Notes under the pieces: generated by a model | The model's database searches: none | Seen by the model: the letters and a program-made list of their open reading frames with translations, nothing else | What the model was told of the DNA's origin: nothing | In this document: positions 11,446 through 20,339 of the stretch, in pieces | Layout of the letters: the number at the start of each line of letters is the position of its first letter | Position numbering within the stretch: position 1 is the stretch's first letter | Origin: Channallabes apus | Taxonomy: Eukaryota > Chordata > Actinopteri > Siluriformes > Clariidae | Length of the DNA stretch: 64,000 nt | Direction: 5' to 3' | Assembly: GCA_030522415.1 (NCBI GenBank) | Contig: CM060130.1 | Coordinates: forward strand, 23,759,965 to 23,823,964 | Position numbers and translations under genes: made by a program

Positions 11446-12026
11446 TGTATAATAAAAATATTTTTTTTATAATGAAAAATTGGACAAAACTAATTTTATT
11501 ATAAAGTAAACAATATAAAAGTATACATGTTTTTAAAAAAAATATTCATACTTAAATTTTTCCATATACAACATATTTTTTTCATATTTCTTATTTTATT
11601 GTCTCATGTAATTTGTAAAACATATGTGCATATTATGTTCTAATATAATATTTGATAGTGATTATGTGTGTGTGGTGGGAGGGGGGGATCCATGGCAGGG
11701 AAGCATTTCAGCGCATAACACGTGGGGGGGGGGGGGGGGGAGCATTTCAGCGCAGGTGTTACAAAAAAAATTAGCTTGTTCTTTTTGTCATTTTGTCAAC
11801 CAATCAAAGGGCTTGTGATCAGTGTTTCTACTGTCGATGCATATCGCCTTTTAAACCAACGCACGAACGCGCAATAATCCTAGACAACTCAATCCGGCCA
11901 AACTAATCATCAACAACAGGTGTGCTCGAAGAACCGACTTAGCCAGGTCTTAATTAGCACGATGATCTCATCTTAGATGTGTCAATTCATCCCGGATGTT
12001 TCAAGCGACGTACGAAGAATACCCCC
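10859..12026. mobile_element. Non-autonomous DNA transposon with G-rich TIRs inside E1 LTR
   Basis: Comparison with the intact E1 LTR shows an insertion between GACTGCTG and TTCAGCC. Its ends are GGGGGTGTTCTTCGTACGTC and, as reverse complement, GGGGGTATTCTTCGTACGTC, one mismatch apart. The target CTG is duplicated (10856-10858 and 12027-12029). There is no transposase ORF; the interior holds long (TA)n and (GA)n microsatellites. A 3-bp duplication fits PIF/Harbinger best, but CTG is not the usual TWA target, so the family is uncertain. Confidence 0.8.
11164..11232. repeat. (TA)n microsatellite
   Basis: About 34 TA units inside the DNA transposon. A further (TA)n-(GA)n tract lies at 11391-11442, and a run of 14 G is near 11725-11740. 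Confidence 0.95.
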
Positions 12027-12203
12027 CTGTTCAGCCAGGCTATTTATACATAAACAAATCATAATTGGCTTTCCTCGGTTCAGGTGAGCTTCTTACGTCA
12101 CCTGACCGAGGTGCAAACTGGGAACTGAAGTCAAAACGAAACTTAAAACAAACTACAAAACAAAACCAAAAACGGGCGTTAGGCGCCCTCTAGGGGTTAA
12201 CCG

Positions 12204-14402
12204 TCACAGAATCCCCCCCCAAAAAATGCTCCTCCGGAGCATCACCGGAGGCCCCGGACACCCACCCCAATGTTCTACCTTTTGCCCCCTGACCAGGGGG
12301 CTGGGTGACGGGGCTGGAGACGTGCTCAGCGGCTGCTGAGCTGGAGACGTGCTCGGCCGTGGCAGAGCTGGAGACGTGCTCGGCCGTGGCAGAGCTGTCA
12401 CTGCGCTCGACGGCGGCGTGGGAGCGCTCACTGCGCTCGACGGCGGCGTGGGATCGGTCACTGCGCTCGACGGCCGCGTGGGAGCGTACTCGGCGCTCGA
12501 CGGCCGCGTGGGAGCGCACTCGGCGCTCGACAGCGGCGTTGGAGCGCACTCGGCGCTCGACAGCGGCGTTGGAGCGCACTCGGCACTCGACAGCGGCGTT
12601 GGAGCGCACTCGGCGCTCGACAGCGCCGTTGGAGCGCACTCGGCGCTCGACAGCGGCGTTGGAGCGCACTCGGCGCTCGACAGCGGCGTGGGAGCGCACT
12701 CGGCGCTCGACAGCGGCGTTGGAGCGCACTCGGCGCTCGACAGCGGCGTTGGCGCGCACTCTGCGCTCGACAGCGGCGTTGGAGCGCACTCGGCGCTCGA
12801 CAGCGGCGTTGGAGCGCACTCGGCGCTCGACAGCGGCGTTGGAGCGCACTCGGCGCTCGACAGCGGCGTTGGAGCGCACTCGGCGCTCGACAGCGGCGTT
12901 GGAGCGCACTCGGCGCTCGACAGCGGCGTTGGAGCGCACTCGGCGCTCGACAGCGGCGTTGGAGCGCACTCGGCGCTCGACAGCGGCGTTGGAGCGTACT
13001 CGGCGCTCGACAGCGGCGTTGGAGCGTACTCGGCGCTCGACAGCGGCGTTGGAGCGTACTCGGCGCTCGACAGCGGCGTTGGAGCGTACTCGGCGCTCGA
13101 CAGCGGCGTTGGAGCGTACTCGGCGCTCGACAGCGGCGTTGGAGCGTGCAGTGCGCTCGACGACGGCTCTGGAGCGTGCAGTGCGCTCGACGACGGCTCT
13201 GGAGCGTGCAGTGCGCTCGACGACGGCTCTGGAGCGTGCAGTGCGCTCGACGACGGCTCTGGGTCGTCTTCAAAGCCGGGAGGCGGCGGCAGAATGGGTG
13301 TGTGGGACAGCGGCTGCTGGCATGCTAGCTCGCTGTCCTCAAAACCGGGAGGCGGCGGTAGAACTGGTGCATCGGTCAGCGCCTGCTGACACGCTAGCTC
13401 ACAGTCCTCGAAGCCAGGAGGTGGCGTTGGAGCGTGCACGGCGCTCGACTGCAGCGTTGGAGCGTGCACGGCGCTCGACTGCAGCGTTGGAGCGTGCACG
13501 GCGCTCGACTGCAGCGTTGGAGCGTGCACGGCGCTCGACTGCAGCGTTGGAGCGTGCACGGCGCTCGACTGCAGCGTTGGAGCGTGCACGGCGCTCGACT
13601 GCAGCGTTGGAGCGTGCACGGCGCTCGACTGCAGCGTTGGAGCGTGCTCAAAGCCGGGAGGCGGCGGCAGAACAGGGGCGTCGGTCAGCTGCTGCTGACA
13701 CGCTGGTTCGCTGTCCTCGAAGCCGGGAGGCGGCGGAAGAACGGGTGCATGGCACTGCGGCTGCTGACACGCTCGCGCACTGTCCTCCGTGACAGGTTCA
13801 GGCAGTGGCCGGGGAAGGAGCGCATCGTCCAGATCCGGGAGCGAGATAGCTTCCGGGACTACAGGCTGGTTCTCCCGAAACTGGACGACCTGCAGTTGGA
13901 GCTGCAGCACCTGCTCGCGCAGGTCACGAATGCGCTCCTGGTTGAGCTCCGCCCACTGCCCGTAGCAGCCTACCTCATGCGCGTTTCCCTCCGTGTCGGC
14001 TTCAGGCAGTGGCCGGTGGAGGAGTGCATCGTCCAGATCCGGGAGCGAGATAGCTTCCGGGACTACAGGCTGGTTCTCCCGAACCTGGACGAACTGCAGT
14101 TGGAGCTGCAGCACCTGCTCGCGCAGGTCGCGAATGCACTCCTCATTGCGCTCAGTCCACTGCCTGTAGAACTCCTCCTGCCTCTCCGCCTCCTCGGCGT
14201 ACCTGCAGTTCTCCCCGCTTTGCCCGAACTCTGCTTCGCCGTGTTCCACGCTGTCCTCCAGCAAATTCTCCTGCTCTACCAGCAAGCTGTACTCCCAGCT
14301 GTGGTACATGTCCTCCTCGCTGTCCTCTAGCCAGTCCGCCAGCTCGTTGGAGATGGTAATCACGCCCCCCCAAAATTCGTCCCGGGGGGGAACCTCCGCC
14401 AT
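12204..14402 (-). CDS. E1 tandem-repeat protein, 732 aa, unknown function
   Basis: I chose the ATG at 14402, the first after the primer-binding site; the frame is also open upstream into the LTR. Residues 1-12 read MAEVPPRDEFWGG. An acidic stretch and two near-identical ~55-residue blocks follow (about 81-135 and 149-201), each with a coiled-coil-like LREQVLQLQLQ and then VVPEAISLPDLDDALL. Next come PPPPGFE modules, seven copies of a HAPTLQSSAV 10-mer, four HAPEPSSSAL, and more than 25 APTPLSSAE(Y/C)-type 10-mers. The last ~30 residues carry HWGGCPGPPVMLRRSIFWGG. The stop codon TGA is formed by bases 3-5 of the 3' LTR (TGTGA). I recognise no enzyme domain. The ends are shared with the E2 protein at 52660-54804. 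Confidence 0.75.
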   Translation of the reverse strand: MAEVPPRDEFWGGVITISNELADWLEDSEEDMYHSWEYSLLVEQENLLEDSVEHGEAEFGQSGENCRYAEEAERQEEFYRQWTERNEECIRDLREQVLQLQLQFVQVRENQPVVPEAISLPDLDDALLHRPLPEADTEGNAHEVGCYGQWAELNQERIRDLREQVLQLQLQVVQFRENQPVVPEAISLPDLDDALLPRPLPEPVTEDSARACQQPQCHAPVLPPPPGFEDSEPACQQQLTDAPVLPPPPGFEHAPTLQSSAVHAPTLQSSAVHAPTLQSSAVHAPTLQSSAVHAPTLQSSAVHAPTLQSSAVHAPTLQSSAVHAPTPPPGFEDCELACQQALTDAPVLPPPPGFEDSELACQQPLSHTPILPPPPGFEDDPEPSSSALHAPEPSSSALHAPEPSSSALHAPEPSSSALHAPTPLSSAEYAPTPLSSAEYAPTPLSSAEYAPTPLSSAEYAPTPLSSAEYAPTPLSSAECAPTPLSSAECAPTPLSSAECAPTPLSSAECAPTPLSSAECAPTPLSSAECAPTPLSSAECAPTPLSSAECAPTPLSSAECAPTPLSSAECAPTPLSSAECAPTPLSSAECAPTALSSAECAPTPLSSAECAPTPLSSAECAPTPLSSAECAPTRPSSAEYAPTRPSSAVTDPTPPSSAVSAPTPPSSAVTALPRPSTSPALPRPSTSPAQQPLSTSPAPSPSPLVRGQKVEHWGGCPGPPVMLRRSIFWGGIL
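12410..13260. repeat. 30-bp minisatellite, about 28 copies
   Basis: Unit GGAGCGCACTCGGCGCTCGA followed by CAGCGGCGTT in plus orientation, with point variants grouped in blocks (TAC for CAC from 12996 on; a GTGCAGTGC/CGACGGCTCT variant from 13141). The unit is a multiple of three, so the E1 reading frame is kept. Neighbouring units are more alike than distant ones, as expected from local unequal exchange or slippage. Confidence 0.95.
13428..13648. repeat. Second 30-bp minisatellite in E1, seven copies
   Basis: The unit GGAGCGTGCACGGCGCTCGA plus CTGCAGCGTT is repeated with almost no variation. It encodes the HAPTLQSSAV 10-mer on the minus strand. Confidence 0.95.
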
Positions 14403-14414
14403 GCCACTTGAACG

Positions 14415-14424
14415 GTCTAGCTTT
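14415..14424 (-). promoter_or_regulatory. E1 self-complementary primer-binding site
   Basis: On the minus strand the sequence after the LTR end (CA) is G and then AAAGCTAGAC. Its exact complement GTCTAGCTTT lies in the 5' LTR (plus 14575-14584), whose first base is 31 bp downstream of the first T of the TATA box, at the expected RNA start. This is the arrangement of Tf1/sushi-type self-primed elements. No conventional TGG-type tRNA site is present. Confidence 0.75.
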
Positions 14425-14425
14425 C

Positions 14426-14775
14426 TGTCATGATTTCCTCTGTGTCTGCGTCTGGTGCGTGTTCGTGGCATGAATGCGGAGGAGGCGAGCTGACGGTTCA
14501 ATATGTTCTTTTTATTTAAAGTAAATAACATAAACCAAGTGGAACACCAAACACAAACAAATCCTACATCAACAAAAGCTAGACGCCTGACTGCTGTTCA
14601 GCCAGGCTATTTATACATAAACAAATCATAATTGGCTTTCCTCGGTTCAGGTGAGCTTCTTACGTCACCTGACCGAGGTGCAAACTGGGAACTGAAGTCA
14701 AAACGAAACTTAAAACAAACTACAAAACAAAACCAAAAACGGGCGTTAGGCGCCCTCTAGGGGTTAACCGTCACA
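14426..14775 (-). repeat. E1 5' LTR (350 bp)
   Basis: In element orientation it starts TGTGACGGTTAACC and ends AATCATGACA. It contains a TATAAATA box (plus 14608-14615), a predicted RNA start near 14584 and an AATAAA signal within AAATAAAAAG (plus about 14509-14518). Its copy at the other end is split by an insertion but otherwise appears identical. Confidence 0.9.
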
Positions 14776-14780
14776 GTCTG

Positions 14781-15706
14781 CAAATTTTTCAAGTACACAA
14801 TGTTACCTGTTGTCAAATTCCATTATAAGAAACTAAGAATAAATTATTAATTAATCTAACATTAATATAGAGGGAGATTTTACACTTAACACTTTGTAGT
14901 GGCACATTTAACTTTTCTTCAGAAGTATAATAGAAGCATAATAAATATAATTTTCTTTTTAGCAATTTAATGTCATGCAGGTGCCTCATATGGACATTTG
15001 GTAGGACAATGAATGCAGTTTTAATAGAATTATCTGAATAGAATGTAACAAATATAAAACTATCAAGTGTAACAAATAAAGTTTTTTTTTTTTTAACTTG
15101 ATCGAATTTATTGATTAAAATGTGTATATTGGGTCCAAGCAAAACAAAACAATGTTTATCAACATGCTAAATTCATCTATCCCATTTTAATTACCGTTTG
15201 TTTCACATAAAATAATTGATGAGCAATAACAGTTTTAAATTAAGTTTGCTTTATTTGTTTATGTACGTTTAGGTTGTTTTTTTTAATACTTTTTTAAAAC
15301 AATGTTAATATCTTTTTTTTTTACTTTAATTGTATAGGTTGTTGTAGCATTTAAGGTAGCACATTAAAGGTGGAAAAAAACATCATTTCTCTTTGATTGA
15401 TTATTTACATTAAAGGGGACATACGGTGCTACATGCACTTTGTCAAGCTGTTTGGACTGAAATGTGTGTTAGGAGAGTGTGTACACAACCATTCTACAAT
15501 GATAAAGAGCCGCCCAGCGATTTTCTTTTAATTTAATAAAACAAGATGCCCCTTCTGAAATCAGGCCGTTTTCAAAAGCCTGTCGGTGTGACGTCACAAC
15601 GACAGAGGCCGCTCCCACAATAGTTGATTGACACTGGTGTTTTAGCAAAGACCCGCCTCGAGTGAAAAGAAAGCCGTCGGCCATTGTTTTTCTACACTGG
15701 AGCAAA
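14781..15706. other. AT-rich intergenic sequence, no gene seen
   Basis: Runs of A and T only. The last 150 bp become GC-richer and hold GTGACGTCACAACG near 15589, a CRE-like site upstream of the THAP exon. Confidence 0.5.
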
Positions 15707-15994
15707 ATGGCGCCTACGCGAGTGTGGTGTACAGGTGTTGGATGTAATAGCGAACACAGCAGTCGTCATGCACTACCGACATCTGAGCAGCTGAGGACGC
15801 AGTGGCTGAATTTTGTTTTTGAAGTTAACGTCCCCGTGGATCTACCTAAATGCGTTCATGTTTGCGCTAATCATTTTTCACCGGACTGCTTTATAAATGA
15901 GGGTCAATATAAAGCAGGTTTTGCTAGGAAGCTGCTCTTGAAAAGGGGATCTGTACGAACGCTTCGTGTTGCTGCTTCATCTTCACCAGGCTCG
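15707..15994 (+). CDS. THAP-type zinc-finger first exon
   Basis: Starting at ATG 15707, the 96 codons read MAPTRVWCTGVGC and on, then CVHVCANHFSPDCF and YKAGFARKLLLKRGSVRTLR. The C-x4-C ... C-x2-H spacing (CTGVGC and CANH) fits a C2CH THAP finger, a DNA-binding domain found in THAP proteins and P-element-type transposases. The exon ends at a good donor (TCG|GTGAGT). No partner exon was found downstream before the next repeat, so this could be a gene with distant exons, a retained first exon of a multicopy fish gene, or a piece of a domesticated transposon. An upstream in-frame Met at 15662 is less likely, as the region before 15700 looks like 5' UTR. Confidence 0.55.
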
Positions 15995-16049
15995 GTGAGT
16001 GTAATTTCTTTTTCTATGAAAGATCGCCTTTTCTAATAATCACGGTGAA

Positions 16050-16270
16050 TGCGGAGTGTAATACTCCTATATCACTTATGCGGTTTGACTCACCGTGAGT
16101 CGCCTCGTTTGTCCGCCGACGTTCCGCTGGCGCTCCGCGAAGTTCTGTATGGCCCACAAGCTTCCGTGAGGACTGGCAAATATATAAATAAACATGTTTA
16201 ATTTTTAGCGCGGAAAGATGGAAACCTACTCACAGCACTAACAACTTACGGCCACCGCGCAAAACAATGC
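16050..16270. repeat. Dispersed repeat shared with 46211-46525
   Basis: The two loci share TTGACTCAC-GTGAG, CGCCG-CGTTCCGCT, CCGCGAAGTTCTG, CACAAGCTTCCG, AACATGTTTAATTTTT and CTTACGGCCAC in the same order. This is a short non-coding element with inverted GACTCAC/GTGAGTC words near its ends. Confidence 0.65.
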
Positions 16271-16683
16271 ATTAAGGTGATTGTCTTGTTGCAAACTGTG
16301 TATGTAGTCGGAAAACTATATTATGCTTACCTTTGTAACGCTAGATGGTTTATAATGGTGTCTGTCAATGATAAGAAGTGATGTGTAAAGTTTTTCTAAA
16401 GTTGTGTAGCAGACGAGGCGAGTCCGCTGTGCTTCGGTAAGCTTTTCTGGCGCCCCGGGAGACTCAGTCAAACACACACACACACACACGCGTTGTCTGT
16501 CAGAAAGGTCTCTGTTTATTAACAGCAAAGGATGGGTTTATATATGTTTGACCAAACGCCTGTGCTATAGACATATGTTACTACAAAGAACAATAAGCAT
16601 TGTAAAGATCCTGATGAAACAATGCTTCGCGTGTATGATGTCCTAGGTTGAATACCCGGCATTTCCATGAGGCAGCACAGTAG
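16271..16683. other. No gene; (CA)n at 16471-16489
   Basis: A non-coding stretch holding a short CA microsatellite. Nothing else is recognised. Confidence 0.5.
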
Positions 16684-16975
16684 TCCTGGTGGTCTAGTGG
16701 TTAAGACTCAGTGCTCTGACATGGGAGACCGCTCGGGGAAGTTAAGTTTTGTGCAAGCAATGGTTATTCAGCGGCCGTTTTATGCCCTTATTTGTCTAGT
16801 TTATTTTACTAGTTAAATTTATTTTCTTTAGTATTTCTTTTTATTAATATTTATTCCTTACGTATAAGCTTTTATTTTCTTTTGAAGGTCACTGGCTGTC
16901 GTATAAGCATTTCACTGCATATCATACTGTGTATGACTGTGTATGTGACAAATAAAATTTTAATTGGCAGTTAAA
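16684..16975 (+). mobile_element. tRNA-Glu-headed SINE with Rex1 LINE tail
   Basis: The head (16684-16740) reads TCCTGGTGGTCTAGTGGTTA and continues like the 5' half of tRNA-Glu, including a pol III A box (TGGTCTAGTGG). The B box is degenerate. From about 16780 on, the sequence matches the 3' UTR of the Rex1-like LINE of this window (reverse complement of about 25395-25590). Shared words include CTTTAGTATTTC, AAGGTCACTGGC, GTATAAGCATTTCACTGCAT and GTATGACTGTGTATGTGACA. Head plus borrowed LINE tail is the standard SINE design and points to Rex1 as the mobilising partner. Confidence 0.75.
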
Positions 16976-16977
16976 TT

Positions 16978-18030
16978 GAATAATTATTTAATTACTAATA
17001 ATTAAAGCTGTTCACATCGCGCGCTTTCACTTAAAAAAAATGCAGTGTTTAATCAGCAAGTATATGTCGCTTCTCTTTATGATAGAGGAATATTATGAGT
17101 GAAACAAAGCTGCTCGTGTCGGCTCATATCGGGAGCATTTTGTACAAACACCATAGCACAATGTGTGTGAACGGCCGAAATGTGGTTATGAATTTTATTG
17201 AATGTAAAATGTTCGCGTGAACCCGCGGCGCGTGTGTGCGCTCTTTCACTTTGCCGAGTTTTGATAAAGTCAGATGAACGCGCGTGCCGATATGAGAGAT
17301 TTATTATCTTTCCCAGAAATATAAAAAAACAAAAATTTATACGTGTTAAATGCATGCATGTACACACTAAAAATGCTGGGTTGTTTTTTCTACCCAAACG
17401 CTGGGTTGCTCACAAAACAGTGAGCGCATATATCCTTTGATGTGTCATATGCCTCAGCATATTGTTTAAATAATCATGGTGGTCCGCTATAGCCAAAAAT
17501 GCCAGGGCCGTTATTTGGTCCCAGTCCAGCCCTGGTCCGAGCACAACGTAATAATCTTTGTATGATAAAATGACTCGTGGCATGAATCAACATGGAGCGC
17601 TTCAGTTTCAAATAATAATTCAATAATATGATAATAATGATCAAAAGTAAAACAATATTGTTATTTTTTCTGTTTATGTCCACCATTTAATAATTATTTA
17701 ATTATCAATAATTAAAGCTGCTCACATCGCATGCGCTTTCACTTAAAAAAAAAATGCAGTGTTTAATCAGCAAGTATACGTATGTCGCCTCTCTTTATGA
17801 TAGAGGAATATTATGACTGAAACAAAGCTGCTCGTGTCGGCTCATATCGGGAGCATTTTGATCAAAGAGGAGAAAGCTATGATGAAACAAAGCTGTGTGT
17901 GAATGGCCGAAATGTGATTGTGAATAAATCTTTTAGTGAATGTAAAATGTTCGTGTGAACCCGCGGCGCGCCGAAATGAGATTTCTCTTTCCCAGAAATA
18001 CAACAAAGACAAATGTATACGTGTTAAATA
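16978..18030. repeat. Segmental tandem duplication (two ~340-bp copies 710 bp apart)
   Basis: The copies at about 16978-17320 and 17689-18020 share long stretches: ATAATTAAAGCTG, CTTTCACTTAAAAAAA, ATGCAGTGTTTAATCAGCAA, TTTATGATAGAGGAATATTA, AACAAAGCTGCTCGTGTCGG and GAATGTAAAATGTTCG. No conserved ORF runs through both. Confidence 0.8.
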
Positions 18031-18489
18031 AGCGCTGTGTTTGCGGCGCTGTGCGAAACGCACGCCGATGTCAGCCGCTTTATTTAATATACTAACATGT
18101 TTTTGCTGTGTAGTGTCCATTAATCTGACAACACTGTGACTCTCCCACGTTTTCTGATACACAAAGTCAGAGTTTTTTTATTTTTTTGGTGCTGTAATTT
18201 TAGTACTGTGATGTTAAATTCGTTTAATGTTTCACTTGTATTTTATAAGGTTTTTGCCGGCGGTGGGACAGCGCAGCGGGGGTGTAGTTTGTCAAAATTA
18301 ATTCTTATAATAACACAAAAACACAAGACATCGAGAATTATTCGATACAGAATACCCACCCTGTTTGATTTCATTAAAATAAAATAAAATACAGCGCATA
18401 AAATAAAATACAGTGGCACAGCACAACGGGGGCGCTGGGATGTACAGTATACAGGCCCGTGGCACCGCCTAAGCGTTTATCCTTAATGC

Positions 18490-18662
18490 TCCCCCCCCCC
18501 CCCCACGTTACTTTTACTTTTATACTTTAAGTAGTTTTGAAACCAGTACTTTTACACTTTTACTTGAGTAAAAAGCTTGAGTTGATACTTCAAGTCTTTT
18601 TAAACCCTAGTATCTATACTTCTACCCAAGTAATGAATGTGAATACTTTTGACACCACTGAA
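18490..18662. repeat. Fragment of a hAT-like fish repeat (ACTTTTACTTGAGTAAAA type)
   Basis: The sequence TACTTTTACACTTTTACTTGA ending in GACACCACTG matches, from memory, the end of a widespread fish non-autonomous hAT element. A weaker relative is at 37325-37440. The far end is not found. Confidence 0.4.
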
Positions 18663-19200
18663 CACACCACACTGACACATCATGTTCAGTTCAGAACCAG
18701 GAAACATCTACAGTTTCACCACAAGACTGTAACTTATAAAGCAAGTAATGAAATGAGAGTCTGTATCTCAGTGTAAATGGGAGGATGAAATGCTTTATGA
18801 CGGCTCCAATTATTCTCCCTTCTTTTGTGTGTGATTAATGTTTTCCCGCAGCTGTAAATGAATGTTAATTTCAAATGGATTACATGAATATTATTCCTCT
18901 TCAGTTTGAGAGATAAAAGGGGGCGAAGCGTTGTTCCGGTCTGCGCCGCATTACACCTGTGGAGGACAGAGAGTGCACATGGGACTGATGTAGAGACTCG
19001 CCCAGAAAATAAAAGCTGCTTATAGTGGACTTGTCAGAAAGCGGCTGGAGCTCAGAGTTTTTTTTTTTATTGTCTTCCACGGACAATAACTTTGAATATG
19101 AAAGTGTGAGAAATTGGATGTTTGGTGTGAGAGCGTGTGAAGATGAGTGGACTGGAAAATGAGGGACAATGAGACCTACAGCTGACTGTAATGTAGCCTA
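18663..19200. other. No gene; short repeat shared with 35220-35310
   Basis: The words ACACACCACACTGA, TCATGTTCAG and AGAACCAGGAAACATCT occur here (18661-18715) and at 35233-35300, so a small dispersed repeat is present. No gene is seen. Confidence 0.5.
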
Positions 19201-19478
19201 CACTGTTAGACATGTCTGTAATTCGCACAATTTTTTACTGTATTTCATCCAGCATAATACCCTAAATTATATTTATAGTTAAAAACTCATGGAATATTTT
19301 GTGACGTCAAACACCAAATACAGCGATTCACTGTATTTTTTTAAATTGATGTATAATACTGTATTTTCCACAACGGCTTTAGCGCCCAAAGCAGATGGCG
19401 CAATTCCAGAGGACATCCTTATCGACACACCAGATTAACATTTTTATATGCCAAAGACCAACCGACAAGCAAGGTAAA

Positions 19479-19518
<40 letters not shown>

Positions 19519-20339
19519 ACATCAACTTTGGTAACATTGGGTAACGGAAGCTTTACTATTCTAAACTGAGGTAACGTTAACGTTAGTATTTCATTTTACA
19601 TACGATTTTGAGATTTTATTCAATTTCCGAAATAAAATCCAAATAATTTTAAATGAGCAAAGTTTAACTTTAATCCAGACATAACTTACAGTACTTTTTT
19701 TCTTTTTCTCATTTTTGACATTAATTGACTAGATTTATTTTGCGATTTCAATAGACACCAGCAGGAACAATTTCAAATAGGAACCATTAACTGCAGCGCC
19801 TCGGGTTTGGCCTGAGAAGGAGGGAGTTTCAAAAGGACATCTTGACGGGCACAGCTGACGAAACGTTTGTGCCTAAAAGAATAAGAAAGACCAGCGTATA
19901 ATCAAGGTAAAAAATGGTGTGTTGACAATAACTTGCCCACAGTTGTTAGATTCGCTCGGCGACGTTGCCATTACCGCGATAAACTGGGCTAACGTTTCAT
20001 TTCACAAATACTTTGTGAGTTTATTGTATTGCCGATTTAAACTTCTAATTATTTTAATGAGCGGAATTCGTCTTCATTCGTTATAAAAATTTGGTTAATT
20101 ATTGTGCTTTTCTTTTTTGGAGTAGCTAGTTGAGAAAATAACAGTTAATCTATTCATTTCAACAAAACTGCAGGACATGACACATGATGAAGAGTTGACC
20201 AGCAAACAGTTAAGGTGAAAAGAAAAGAAAAAAAAAAGGTTGCATGGAGATTGTGGGGGTTGCATAATGTATAGATTATTAAAGTTTGTAGTCACCACAC
20301 TGTTAATTTTAAAACCGTTTGTGCCCATGCAAAAAGTCA

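Larger units (their letters stand above)
10688..14775 (-). mobile_element. E1: complete non-autonomous LTR element with repeat-coding ORF
   Basis: The right LTR (14426-14775) is the 5' LTR of this minus-strand element. The left LTR (10688-10858 plus 12030-12208) is the 3' LTR and is split by a DNA transposon. The LTRs read TGTGACGG...CATGACA, and I found no difference between the two copies, so insertion is recent. The whole element is flanked by the 5-bp direct repeat GTCTG (10683-10687 and 14776-14780), as expected of integrase. The interior (12209-14425) has a primer-binding site beside the 5' LTR, a G-rich polypurine tract (12211-12225, minus strand) beside the 3' LTR, and one long ORF. 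There is no gag, protease, RT or integrase, so it must be moved in trans. Confidence 0.9.

Noticed and set aside
12410..13260. Possible CRISPR-like array (regular 30-bp repeats)
   Set aside because: Units are contiguous with no spacers, lie in an open reading frame and sit in a eukaryotic LTR element.
12305..13792. Long plus-strand open frames (Glu-Arg-Thr-Arg repeats and Ala-His-Ser repeats) opposite the E1 ORF
   Set aside because: A 30-bp repeat without stops is open in several frames on both strands by necessity. Only the minus-strand frame continues into non-repeat, motif-bearing ends and matches E2.
16684..16750. tRNA-Glu gene
   Set aside because: Only the 5' half is tRNA-like, the B box is degenerate and a LINE tail follows, so it is a SINE head.
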